A DNA stretch of 22,219 nt. Origin: Pseudopedobacter sp040392825 (GTDB taxonomy: Bacteria > Bacteroidota > Bacteroidia > Sphingobacteriales > Sphingobacteriaceae). The position numbers and the translations under genes were made by a program. Under the pieces are notes generated by a model. The model was not told the origin of the DNA. It made no database searches and was given only the letters and a program-made list of their open reading frames with translations. Each line of letters starts with the position of its first letter. Position 1 is the stretch's first letter. Below, in pieces: positions 7,831 through 15,384 of the stretch. The stretch is taken from contig NZ_JBEBVH010000035.1 of the NCBI RefSeq assembly GCF_040392825.1, positions 1 through 22,219 of the forward strand, written 5' to 3'.

Positions 7831-7851
7831 TAGGAAGAACCGTTATATTTG
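7822..7851 (+). promoter_or_regulatory. Bacteroidota-type promoter of the sugar operon
   Basis: TTTG (7822-7825) and TATATTTG (7844-7851) match the -33 and -7 consensus of the Bacteroidota housekeeping sigma factor exactly, with 18 bp between them. Transcription would start near 7858, leaving a 5' leader of about 145 nt before the ATG at 8002. The best promoter in the window. Confidence 0.7.
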
Positions 7852-7926
7852 TTGAAGGCGAACAATCCCTATTTTAAATAATATTAAAATAAAAACCATT
7901 ATAAACCTTTTTTCTTTTTTAAAAGT

Positions 7927-7937
7927 GTCAAGTTGAC
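7927..7937. promoter_or_regulatory. Short palindrome in the sugar operon leader
   Basis: GTCAAGTTGAC is an odd-centred perfect palindrome (GTCAA-g-TTGAC) in the predicted 5' leader, about 70 bp after the start of transcription. It may be a roadblock operator, or chance. Confidence 0.25.
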
Positions 7938-8001
7938 GCATATGTATTAAGGAAAAAGGGACTTGAAAAGATTTAAATTCAAAACACTTAATCATCGAAT
8001 A

Positions 8002-9408
8002 ATGAAGGAGAAATTAAGCTTAGGAATTATAATTGGAAATCGTGATTTTTTTCCTGATAAACTGGTAGCAGAATGCCGATCGGAAATTTTAAACGTATTG
8101 AATCAGCATGAGATTAATCCCATTCTTTTAGATATAAACGATACCAAATTAGGCGGAGTGGAAACTTTTCAGGACGCCCAAAAATGTGCAGACTTGTTTA
8201 AAAAGTATCGTGATCAAATAGCGGGGATATTGGTAATCTTACCCAATTTCGGAGATGAGCGTGGTGTGGCTGAAACTTTGAAGCTGGCAAAGCTAGATGT
8301 TCCTGTCCTGGTTCAGGCCTATCCGGATGATTTAGACAAATTGGATGTGGCAAGAAGAAGGGATTCCTGGTGCGGAAAGATTTCGGTATGTAATAACCTG
8401 CATCAATTTGGGATAAAATACAGTCTTACTACAAAACATGTTGTTCACCCTTCAGATCCATCTTTCGCAGCAGATTTATCTAAATTTATTAGCGTTTGTC
8501 GTGTAGTGAAAGGTATTAAAAATGTGAGGATTGGGGCTGTAGGTGCAAGACCCGGAGGTTTTAATACAGTTAGGTATAGCGAGAAAATTTTGCAGAGACA
8601 TGGGATTTCTGTTGTTACTGTTGACTTGTCTGAAATTCTTGGAAATGCGAATAAACTCACTCCAAATGATCAGGTGGTTAAAGATCGCTTAGATAAAATT
8701 AAGGCCTATACATCTACAGGTTTAACTCCGGACGAAGCTTTATGGCAAATCGCTAAACTGGATGTTGCGCTTACCAATTTTATGGATGAAAATCTATTGG
8801 ATGCTACCGCTATTCAATGCTGGACATCATTACAGAAAAATTACGGCTGCAATGTGTGTACAAGTATGAGCATCATGAGTGAGAATATGTTACCAAGTGC
8901 TTGTGAGGTTGATGTTACAGGAACATTAACCATGTATGCTATGCAATTGGCTTCAGGCTCGCCAAGCGCTTTGGTAGATTGGAATAACAACTATGCAAAT
9001 GACGACGAAAAATGTGTGCTTTTCCATTGTGGTAACTGGGCAAAATCTTTCTTACCTGATATAGAAATAAGTAATGCGCCAATTTTAGGAACTTCTGTTG
9101 GCGTAGAAAATACTTATGGCGCATTGTCTGGCCGTACGCCGGCGATGCCTTTAACCTATGGCCGTATCAGTACGGATGATAACCGTGGGGTGATCAAAGC
9201 CTATTTCGGGGAGGGAGAGTTGACTAATGATGAATTGAATACTTTCGGAAATAGAGCAGTGGCCAAGATTAATGATTTGCAGGGTTTAATGCAATATGTA
9301 TGCAGAAATGGTTTTGAGCATCATGTGGTAATGAATGCATCCAAAACTGCAGATGTTTTAAAAGAGGCATTTGGAAATTATTTAGGCTGGGAAATCAACC
9401 AACATTAA
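8002..9408 (+). CDS. L-fucose/L-arabinose isomerase-family sugar isomerase
   Basis: The 468-residue protein belongs to the FucI/AraA-like family of metal-dependent aldose-ketose isomerases. Visible features: an N-terminal Rossmann-like half beginning LSLGIIIGNRDFF, RRDSWCGKISVCNNLHQFG (118-136), and the C-terminal active-site half with SENMLPSACEVDVTG (293-307, probable metal ligand E302), D326 in LVDWNNN, FHCGNW (341-346) and H440-H441. I chose the ATG at 8002 because the conserved fold starts there; an in-frame TTG at 7963, two bases after a GGAAAAAGGG stretch, would add 13 residues. It leads an operon with transketolase subunits, an ABC importer and a kinase, so it probably makes the ketose that the kinase phosphorylates. 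The natural sugar is unknown; D-apiose is my best guess, L-fucose unlikely given no fuculose aldolase. Confidence 0.88.
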   Translation: MKEKLSLGIIIGNRDFFPDKLVAECRSEILNVLNQHEINPILLDINDTKLGGVETFQDAQKCADLFKKYRDQIAGILVILPNFGDERGVAETLKLAKLDVPVLVQAYPDDLDKLDVARRRDSWCGKISVCNNLHQFGIKYSLTTKHVVHPSDPSFAADLSKFISVCRVVKGIKNVRIGAVGARPGGFNTVRYSEKILQRHGISVVTVDLSEILGNANKLTPNDQVVKDRLDKIKAYTSTGLTPDEALWQIAKLDVALTNFMDENLLDATAIQCWTSLQKNYGCNVCTSMSIMSENMLPSACEVDVTGTLTMYAMQLASGSPSALVDWNNNYANDDEKCVLFHCGNWAKSFLPDIEISNAPILGTSVGVENTYGALSGRTPAMPLTYGRISTDDNRGVIKAYFGEGELTNDELNTFGNRAVAKINDLQGLMQYVCRNGFEHHVVMNASKTADVLKEAFGNYLGWEINQH

Positions 9409-9418
9409 ATTAAAGGAT

Positions 9419-10243
9419 ATGACAGTTGAAGAATTGGAAAAAAAGTCTGTGGCTTACCGTAAAAATATTCTAAAATATATTTACCAGGCCAAAGCAGGGC
9501 ATACGGGAGGGAGTCTTTCTTGTATAGATATACTAAACGTTCTGTATAACGATGTATTGAATGTGAGTCCCGAAACTTTTACTTCGCCAGATCGTGACCG
9601 TTATATACAAAGTAAAGGACATTGTGTAGAAGCCTTGTTTGTTGTACTGGCGGATAAGGGCTTTTTTCCGCAAGACGATCTTGATAATTTGTGCAAATAT
9701 CAATCGCATTACATTGGTCATCCTACAAAAAAGGTAAATGGAGTAGAACAGAATACGGGGGCTTTGGGACATGGGCTTCCAATTAGCGTGGGAGTGGCTA
9801 TCTCAGCAAAAATGGATCGAAAGGATTATCGTGTTTTTACGTTAATGGGAGACGGGGAATTACCGGAAGGCTCGAATTGGGAGGCAGCTTTAACTGCTGC
9901 CCATTATAAGCTGGATAATCTTTGCGCAATCATAGATTCCAATAAGCTTCAGATTTCAGGAACAACGGCAGAAGTGTGTAATACGGAGCCTATAGATCAA
10001 AAGTTCGAAAGTTTTGGCTGGGCTGTAAAACATGTAGATGGAAATAATGTAGGACAGCTTAAAACTGCTTTTGCAAGTCTTCCTTTCGAAGAAGGAAAAC
10101 CAAACTTAATTATTGCACATACGATAAAAGGTAAAGGTGTCAGCTATATGGAAAATCAATTGAAATGGCACCATGGAGTTCCAACAAATGCGGAATACCA
10201 ACAGGCTATTGCAGAATTAGAGAAAGCGGAAGCGAGTTTTTAA
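9419..10243 (+). CDS. Transketolase, N-terminal (thiamin-diphosphate-binding) subunit
   Basis: The 274-residue protein equals the first half of transketolase. It has AGHTGGSLSCIDIL (26-39, substrate/cofactor histidine H28), SKGHCVEALF (65-74), GALGHGLPISVGVA (114-127) and the thiamin diphosphate/Mg2+ motif GDGELPEG (144-151) with N175 in IIDSNKLQISG. The catalytic second half is encoded by the next gene, 19 bp downstream. Split transketolases of this type include the apulose-4-phosphate transketolase AptA/AptB and the sulfoquinovose-pathway SqwGH. The link to an isomerase and FGGY kinase favours a dedicated role on the kinase product over the pentose-phosphate pathway. AAAGGAT just upstream of the ATG can serve for ribosome binding. 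Confidence 0.92.
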   Translation: MTVEELEKKSVAYRKNILKYIYQAKAGHTGGSLSCIDILNVLYNDVLNVSPETFTSPDRDRYIQSKGHCVEALFVVLADKGFFPQDDLDNLCKYQSHYIGHPTKKVNGVEQNTGALGHGLPISVGVAISAKMDRKDYRVFTLMGDGELPEGSNWEAALTAAHYKLDNLCAIIDSNKLQISGTTAEVCNTEPIDQKFESFGWAVKHVDGNNVGQLKTAFASLPFEEGKPNLIIAHTIKGKGVSYMENQLKWHHGVPTNAEYQQAIAELEKAEASF

Positions 10244-10262
10244 AATCTTAAATGAAAAGAAA

Positions 10263-11225
10263 GTGGGAGCAATTACAGAAACAACAACGCATACAGGAAG
10301 GGCTAATCTGGATGTTTTTTCAGAGACACTACAAAGTATGGCTGCCAATGATAGAGACATAACAGTGGTAACAAGCGATTCAAGAGGCTCCGGAAAATTG
10401 GTGCCTTTTGCACAGAAGTTTCCGAAACAATTGGTGGAAATTGGTATTGCCGAACAAAATCTGGTAGGCGTAGCCGCCGGTTTGGCGTCGACAGGGAAAA
10501 AAGTATTTGCAGTTTCTCCGGCCTGTTTTTTAACGGCAAGGTCCTTTGAGCAGATTAAGAATGACGTAGCCTATTCTGATAATCCGGTAAAATTAATAGG
10601 AATAAGTGCCGGTGTAAGTTATGGCGCTTTAGGCTCAACACATCATAGCTTACATGATTATGCAGCGTTACGGGCGGTAAATAATGTTACCATTGTAGCA
10701 CCGGCGGATAACTATGAAACGGAAATGACTATTCGGAAAGCGGCAGAACTTTCGTCCCCAATTTATATTCGCTTTGGTAAAAAGCCCATGCCGCATTTAC
10801 CACATTTAAGTGAGGGCTTTGAATTTGGCAAGGGAAGAATTGTACGCAAAGGAACGGATTTAATAATTATTGCAACAGGAGAAACTGTAAGCCCTTCTTT
10901 AGATGCTGCGGATTTATTGGCTGCAAAAGGAATTGAGGCTACTGTGGTAAGTATGCATACCATAAAACCTCTGGATACCGAATTAATTGCAGAATTGGCG
11001 AAAGAAGGAAAGCCCATTGTCACAGCAGAAGAGCATAGCGTTTATGGCGGGCTGGGAGAAGCCTGTGCATCTTTTCTATTAGAACAGGGGTTCACTAATC
11101 GCTTTAAAATTATAGCTATACCTGATGAGTACACGGTAACTGGCTCGCAGTTAGAAATTCTGAATCATTATGGTATTTCCGACAAGGGAATTGCGGCAAC
11201 TGCAGAAAAGTTATTAGAAAAATAA
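10263..11225 (+). CDS. Transketolase, C-terminal (pyrimidine-binding) subunit
   Basis: The 320-residue partner of the preceding subunit has the pyrimidine-binding domain with the catalytic glutamate E64 in GIAEQNLVGVAAG, SPACFLTARSFEQIK (85-99), YGALGSTHHSLHDYA (120-134) and a C-terminal transketolase_C domain with IIIATGETVSPSL. The reading frame has a GTG start at 10263; the ATG at 10252 is out of frame, and the next in-frame ATG would cut into the domain. Together the two subunits would transfer a two-carbon ketol unit between a ketose phosphate and an aldose phosphate. In the published D-apiose pathway the matching enzyme converts apulose 4-phosphate and glyceraldehyde 3-phosphate to dihydroxyacetone phosphate and xylulose 5-phosphate; assignment of that reaction here is an inference. 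Confidence 0.92.
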   Translation: MGAITETTTHTGRANLDVFSETLQSMAANDRDITVVTSDSRGSGKLVPFAQKFPKQLVEIGIAEQNLVGVAAGLASTGKKVFAVSPACFLTARSFEQIKNDVAYSDNPVKLIGISAGVSYGALGSTHHSLHDYAALRAVNNVTIVAPADNYETEMTIRKAAELSSPIYIRFGKKPMPHLPHLSEGFEFGKGRIVRKGTDLIIIATGETVSPSLDAADLLAAKGIEATVVSMHTIKPLDTELIAELAKEGKPIVTAEEHSVYGGLGEACASFLLEQGFTNRFKIIAIPDEYTVTGSQLEILNHYGISDKGIAATAEKLLEK

Positions 11226-11269
11226 CAATAACAATGTCAGTACTATCTGAAAAATAACCTGATTAAACC

Positions 11270-11286
11270 GGCTTTTCTCAAAAGCC
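11270..11286 (+). other. Intercistronic stem-loop before the binding-protein gene
   Basis: GGCTTTT (11270-11276) and AAAAGCC (11280-11286) form a perfect 7-bp stem with a 3-nt loop in the only sizeable gap (78 bp) inside the operon. No T tract follows, so it is not a strong terminator. Such stems often protect or process the mRNA so that the binding protein is made in excess. Confidence 0.45.
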
Positions 11287-11303
11287 AATTAAACGAAATT
11301 AGA

Positions 11304-12233
11304 ATGAAAAAAGTAAAGGGACTCTTTTTGCTTTTATTGGTGACTGTAATGGTCTGTTGTAATCGTGGAGATCGGAAAGATCAACCTAAGCGAGTGGCCG
11401 TTATCGTGTCGACACTAAATAATCCATGGTTTGTGGTTCTGGCCGAAGCGGCTGCAAAGAAAGCGCAGGATTTGGGTTATGAAACCAAAATATTTGATTC
11501 ACAGAATAGTACGGCATTGGAAGCGGATCATTTTGAAAATGCTATTACTTCGGGTTATCAGGCAATTCTTTTCAATTGTACAGACGCCGATGGATCTATC
11601 GTTAATGTTACTAAAGCTAAAAATGCCGGAGTAGGTGTTTTTTGTATGGACCGTGAAGTGAACTCTAATACTGTCGCTACTTCTCAGATTTTATCTGATA
11701 GCTATTCCGGCTGTATAGCTTTAGGAAAGTATTTTGTTCAACAACTGAATAAAAAGGGAAAATATGTAGAACTGTTGGGTTTAGTTGGTGACAATAATAC
11801 CTGGAGTCGTTCGAAAGGCTTCCATAGTGTAGTTGATAATTATCCGGAACTAAAAATGGTAGCACAGCAAAGTGCAGATTTCGACCGTAATAAAGCCATG
11901 GAGGTTTTAGAATCTATTTTACAGGCACAACCCGATATCGATGCTGTTTTTTGTGGAAATGATGCTATGGCAATGGGTGCTTATCAGGCTTTATATGCTG
12001 CCGGTAAAGCCGATAAAGTCAAGGTTTTCGGATTCGACGGTGCTGCGGATGCAGTGCAATCTATCAAAGAAGGAAAAATTAAAGCTACCAGCATGCAGTA
12101 TCCAAAGACAATGGCAGAAACTGCAGCTATTTATGCAGATGAATTTATTAAGGGAAGAGAGAAGTTTCCGCAAAAAGTTCCGGTATCTGTAGAATTAGTG
12201 AATGCTGACAATGTAAATAATTACATCGAATAA
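11304..12233 (+). CDS. Sugar ABC transporter substrate-binding protein (RbsB-like, periplasmic lipoprotein)
   Basis: The 309-residue protein begins with a secretion signal (MKKVKGLFLLLLVTVMVCC); C18 or C19 would be the lipidated cysteine, although the residue before it is not the usual Gly/Ala/Ser. The mature part is a type-I periplasmic binding protein (Peripla_BP_4): VAVIVSTLNNPWFVVLAEAA, ILFNCTDADGS, VFCMDREVNS, LLGLVGDNNTWSRSKGF, DAVFCGNDAMAMGAYQAL and VKVFGFDGAADAV. These are the ligand-contacting segments of the ribose/xylose-binding group. It precedes the DUF2291, ATPase and permease genes, forming a complete importer. The sugar bound cannot be read from the sequence. Confidence 0.93.
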   Translation: MKKVKGLFLLLLVTVMVCCNRGDRKDQPKRVAVIVSTLNNPWFVVLAEAAAKKAQDLGYETKIFDSQNSTALEADHFENAITSGYQAILFNCTDADGSIVNVTKAKNAGVGVFCMDREVNSNTVATSQILSDSYSGCIALGKYFVQQLNKKGKYVELLGLVGDNNTWSRSKGFHSVVDNYPELKMVAQQSADFDRNKAMEVLESILQAQPDIDAVFCGNDAMAMGAYQALYAAGKADKVKVFGFDGAADAVQSIKEGKIKATSMQYPKTMAETAAIYADEFIKGREKFPQKVPVSVELVNADNVNNYIE

Positions 12234-12245
12234 TGCGAAAACATC

Positions 12246-12881
12246 ATGAAGAGAAAACAAATAAAATACATTATAGCCGTTGTGGTAGTACTCTTTTTAG
12301 CGTATCATTCTGTATTTATTAAAAAACTGGATGAAGTTAGGGCTGCACAGCAATCAGGGTTTGATGCGGCGGGCTTTGCTGCTGCTTTTTGGCAAAAGGA
12401 ACTCGTTCCTTCATTAAAAAACGCTGTTCCGTTAAATCAGCTCATTCAGGAACTCAATAATGAACCTGAAAAAGCTTTTAACACCTATGGAAAGACCCTG
12501 GGAATTGGCTATGTCCGTTATTTTATGGTACAAGGCGAAGGTATAGTTCATAAAATCAATGAGGATGATATAGAATTGCAATTGGCCAACAGTCAACCGG
12601 CAAATAAAGTTTCTTTAGAGACGGAATACGTATATGGCAATGCGGTTCGTGACGCTTCGGGTTTAATTCAGATTACAGATTTTGATAATACGATGGACCT
12701 TAATAATGTTTCAGAACAAATCAATCACAAGATTAAAACAGAGGTAGTTAAGCCATTTTTAGCTCATGTGAGAGTAAATGAAAAGGTGAAGTTTATAGGA
12801 GCATTGGAGTTAAATAGCAAGCATCCGCAAACAAAAAAAATAGAATTAATACCAGTACAGTTGGAGCTAGTAAAGGACTAA
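12246..12881 (+). CDS. DUF2291 family protein, membrane-anchored, in sugar ABC operon
   Basis: The 211-residue protein has one N-terminal hydrophobic segment (about 8-22, KYIIAVVVVLFLAYHSVF) that anchors or secretes it, followed by a soluble domain facing the periplasm. The stretch YGNAVRDASGLIQITDF and the following DLNNVSEQINHKI are typical of DUF2291, a family of unknown function commonly found beside RbsABC-type sugar transporters. It lies between the binding protein (12 bp upstream) and the ATPase (6 bp downstream). A role as an accessory factor of the importer is plausible from position only. No lipobox cysteine or catalytic motif is evident. Confidence 0.8.
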   Translation: MKRKQIKYIIAVVVVLFLAYHSVFIKKLDEVRAAQQSGFDAAGFAAAFWQKELVPSLKNAVPLNQLIQELNNEPEKAFNTYGKTLGIGYVRYFMVQGEGIVHKINEDDIELQLANSQPANKVSLETEYVYGNAVRDASGLIQITDFDNTMDLNNVSEQINHKIKTEVVKPFLAHVRVNEKVKFIGALELNSKHPQTKKIELIPVQLELVKD

Positions 12882-12887
12882 AAAGAC

Positions 12888-14396
12888 ATGTTAACTGTAG
12901 AAAATATAACCAAGAAGTTTTCTGGTGTTACTGCACTTGAAAATATCAATATGCAAATTGCTGCCGGTGAAGTTACAGCTATTATTGGCGAAAATGGCGC
13001 AGGAAAATCTACATTAATGAAAATTCTATCCGGAGTATACAGTGAATATGAAGGCAGGATTTTGTTAAAGGGAAGTGTGGTTTCTTTTACCAATCCAAGG
13101 GAAGCTCAAAAACTAGGAATAGCCATTATCCATCAGGAACTTACGCTAATACCTTGTCTTAATATTACCGAAAATATCTTCCTGGGACGTGAATTGGAGA
13201 CCCGTTGGGGCGAACTGGACAAAAAGACAATGCGGCAGCAGACAAAAGTATTATTGCAAAAGCTAAAATTGGATATTGATCCGGATACACAAGTTCAGAA
13301 CCTTAAGGTTGGACAGCAGCAAGTCGTAGAAATAGCAAAAGCCCTGCTGACAGATTCTGATGTAATTATTATGGATGAACCCACATCCGCTATTAGCGAT
13401 CACGAAGTGAATGTATTGTTTGATATCATAAAAGACTTACGTAACGATGGAAAGGCAATTATCTATATTTCACACAAGTTAGATGAGCTTTTCAGAATAG
13501 CGGATAGTTATGTTGTATTGAGAGACGGAAAGATGATAGAAAGCGGCAGTATGGCAGGCATGAAAACTGATGATATTATTCACAAAATGGTGGGTAGGGA
13601 AATTAATTTACTTCAGAAAGAGTGTGGGAAAGGAAACAGAGACGAACTGCTAAGGGTAAGTAATTTGAGTTTGCGTTACCCCGAAAAAAGCCGGGGCTAT
13701 TTATTGAAGAATGTTTCATTTTCGCTTTGTAAAGGTGAAATCTTAGGCATTTTTGGTCTGATGGGAGCGGGTAGGACCGAATTAATGGAGGTTTTATTTG
13801 GCCAGCATCCGCAATTAGGTGAAGGTGATATTTATGTGAAAGGCGAGAAAAAGCAAGTCAAGTCAGCTGCGGATGCTACAAAATCGGGTATTGCATTGGT
13901 TCCGGAAGACCGTAAAAAAGATGGATTGGTATTGGGATTGGATGTGAAAAAAAATATTGAACTAACCACATTGAAAGATATGGAAATGGCGACCGGTCTG
14001 CTAGATGGGGTGAAGGAGCGAAATTTGTCGGAAAAATACATTAACGATTTAAAAATAAAAACTTCTTCTCCTGAACAAATTGCAGGTAGTTTGAGCGGTG
14101 GTAACCAACAAAAAATTGTGCTGGCAAAATGGTTAGCTACCCAGCCCGATATCCTCTTATTGGATGAACCTACCAGAGGAATTGATATCCATGCGAAAAA
14201 TGAAATCTATAAATTGATTGTGGAGTTAGCCGAAAAAGGAATGGGGATTATCATGGTGTCATCCGAATTGCCGGAAATCTTAGCCGTTTCCGATCGCGTA
14301 CTGGTAATGTCGGAAGGAGAAATTACCGCAGATTTTTCTGCCGAATGTGTTACTGAAGCTGAAATTTTGAAAGCAGCCATTCCTAAAACTATTTGA
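12888..14396 (+). CDS. Sugar ABC transporter ATP-binding protein (RbsA-like, two ABC domains)
   Basis: The 502-residue protein carries two fused nucleotide-binding domains. The first has Walker A GENGAGKST (34-42), signature LKVGQQQ (139-145) and Walker B VIIMDEPTS. The second has the degenerate Walker A GLMGAGRTE (Gly-Arg-Thr instead of Gly-Lys-Thr, usual for this family), the signature LSGGNQQK, and LLLDEPTRGID. It energises uptake through the permease encoded 10 bp downstream. Length and order match RbsA/XylG/MglA proteins. Nothing appears broken. Confidence 0.95.
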   Translation: MLTVENITKKFSGVTALENINMQIAAGEVTAIIGENGAGKSTLMKILSGVYSEYEGRILLKGSVVSFTNPREAQKLGIAIIHQELTLIPCLNITENIFLGRELETRWGELDKKTMRQQTKVLLQKLKLDIDPDTQVQNLKVGQQQVVEIAKALLTDSDVIIMDEPTSAISDHEVNVLFDIIKDLRNDGKAIIYISHKLDELFRIADSYVVLRDGKMIESGSMAGMKTDDIIHKMVGREINLLQKECGKGNRDELLRVSNLSLRYPEKSRGYLLKNVSFSLCKGEILGIFGLMGAGRTELMEVLFGQHPQLGEGDIYVKGEKKQVKSAADATKSGIALVPEDRKKDGLVLGLDVKKNIELTTLKDMEMATGLLDGVKERNLSEKYINDLKIKTSSPEQIAGSLSGGNQQKIVLAKWLATQPDILLLDEPTRGIDIHAKNEIYKLIVELAEKGMGIIMVSSELPEILAVSDRVLVMSEGEITADFSAECVTEAEILKAAIPKTI

Positions 14397-14406
14397 TTCT
14401 TTAAAA

Positions 14407-15381
14407 ATGGACTTAAAAACATATAAACCTTATTTGCTGAAGTTTCAGTCTCTCATAGCTCTTCTTGTGTTGTGTCTGGCGATTAGTTTATTGTCTGATA
14501 AATTCCTAACAGTAGCTAATGGATGGAACGTAATGCGCCAGATTTCTGTGAACGTATGCATTTCTGTAGGGATGACTTTGGTTGTTTTAATGGCGGGTAT
14601 CGATTTGTCAGTCGGATCGGTATTGGCATTAAGCGGTGCTGTGGCTGCAGGCTTGCTGAAAAATGGTATTTCTGTAGAGCCCTGGAATCTATATGTAGGT
14701 TTTACCATACTGGGCGCTATACTGGCTGGCTTAATAGTTGGTTCCATACTCGGTGGTTTTAATGGTTGGGTGATTACTAAATTTAGGGTTCCTCCTTTTG
14801 TGGCAACATTAGCCATGTTGACCATAGCGCGAGGACTTACCTTGCTTTATACCAAAGGGTTTCCAATTTCTGGTTTAGGAGATGACTTTGCATATATCGG
14901 TACCGGGTGGTTTTTATCTGTTCCTGTTCCGGTTTGGATAGCAGCTTTAGTGGTGTTCATTGCTATCGTCATAACCAATAAAACACGCTTAGGAAGATAT
15001 ATCTATGCTATAGGTGGTAATGAGAGCGCTTCTAAATTATCGGGAATCAATATTGGTAAAGTAAAAACAATCGTTTATGCTATAGCGGGCTTGCTGGCAG
15101 GTTTAGGTGGTATTATGGTGACTTCACGTCTCGACAGTGCGCAGCCAAACGCCGGAGCTAGTTATGAATTGGATGCCATTGCAGCAGTAGTGATTGGTGG
15201 AACATCTTTGTCTGGAGGGAAAGGAAAGATTATGGGGACCGTATTGGGAGCTATCATTATCGGAGTGTTGAATAATGGTTTGGTTTTATTGAATGTGTCT
15301 CCTTTTTGGCAACAAGTGGTCAAAGGAGGCGTAATTTTATTGGCGGTTATTATCGATAAATCAAACTCTAAAAACGATTAA
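14407..15381 (+). CDS. Sugar ABC transporter permease (RbsC-like)
   Basis: The 324-residue protein is strongly hydrophobic with about eight to ten membrane segments and belongs to the BPD_transp_2 family. Signatures include VLMAGIDLSVGSVLALSGAV, VPPFVATLAMLTIARGL and the cytoplasmic ATPase-coupling loop near GRYIYAIGGNESASKLSGI. It is the only permease gene and would act as a homodimer in the inner membrane with the double-ABC ATPase. The kinase gene follows after 3 bp, showing tight coupling of uptake and phosphorylation. Confidence 0.94.
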   Translation: MDLKTYKPYLLKFQSLIALLVLCLAISLLSDKFLTVANGWNVMRQISVNVCISVGMTLVVLMAGIDLSVGSVLALSGAVAAGLLKNGISVEPWNLYVGFTILGAILAGLIVGSILGGFNGWVITKFRVPPFVATLAMLTIARGLTLLYTKGFPISGLGDDFAYIGTGWFLSVPVPVWIAALVVFIAIVITNKTRLGRYIYAIGGNESASKLSGINIGKVKTIVYAIAGLLAGLGGIMVTSRLDSAQPNAGASYELDAIAAVVIGGTSLSGGKGKIMGTVLGAIIIGVLNNGLVLLNVSPFWQQVVKGGVILLAVIIDKSNSKND

Positions 15382-15384
15382 GGT

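Noticed and set aside
7963..8001. TTG start adding 13 residues to the isomerase
   Set aside because: The added residues are basic and not part of the conserved fold, and the purine-rich stretch is only two bases from the TTG; ATG at 8002 is preferred.
10252..10262. ATG at 10252 as the start of the second transketolase subunit
   Set aside because: It is out of frame with the transketolase domain; the frame requires the GTG at 10263.
14445..14825. Long minus-strand open frame inside the permease gene
   Set aside because: It mirrors a strongly supported permease coding region and has no family features of its own.
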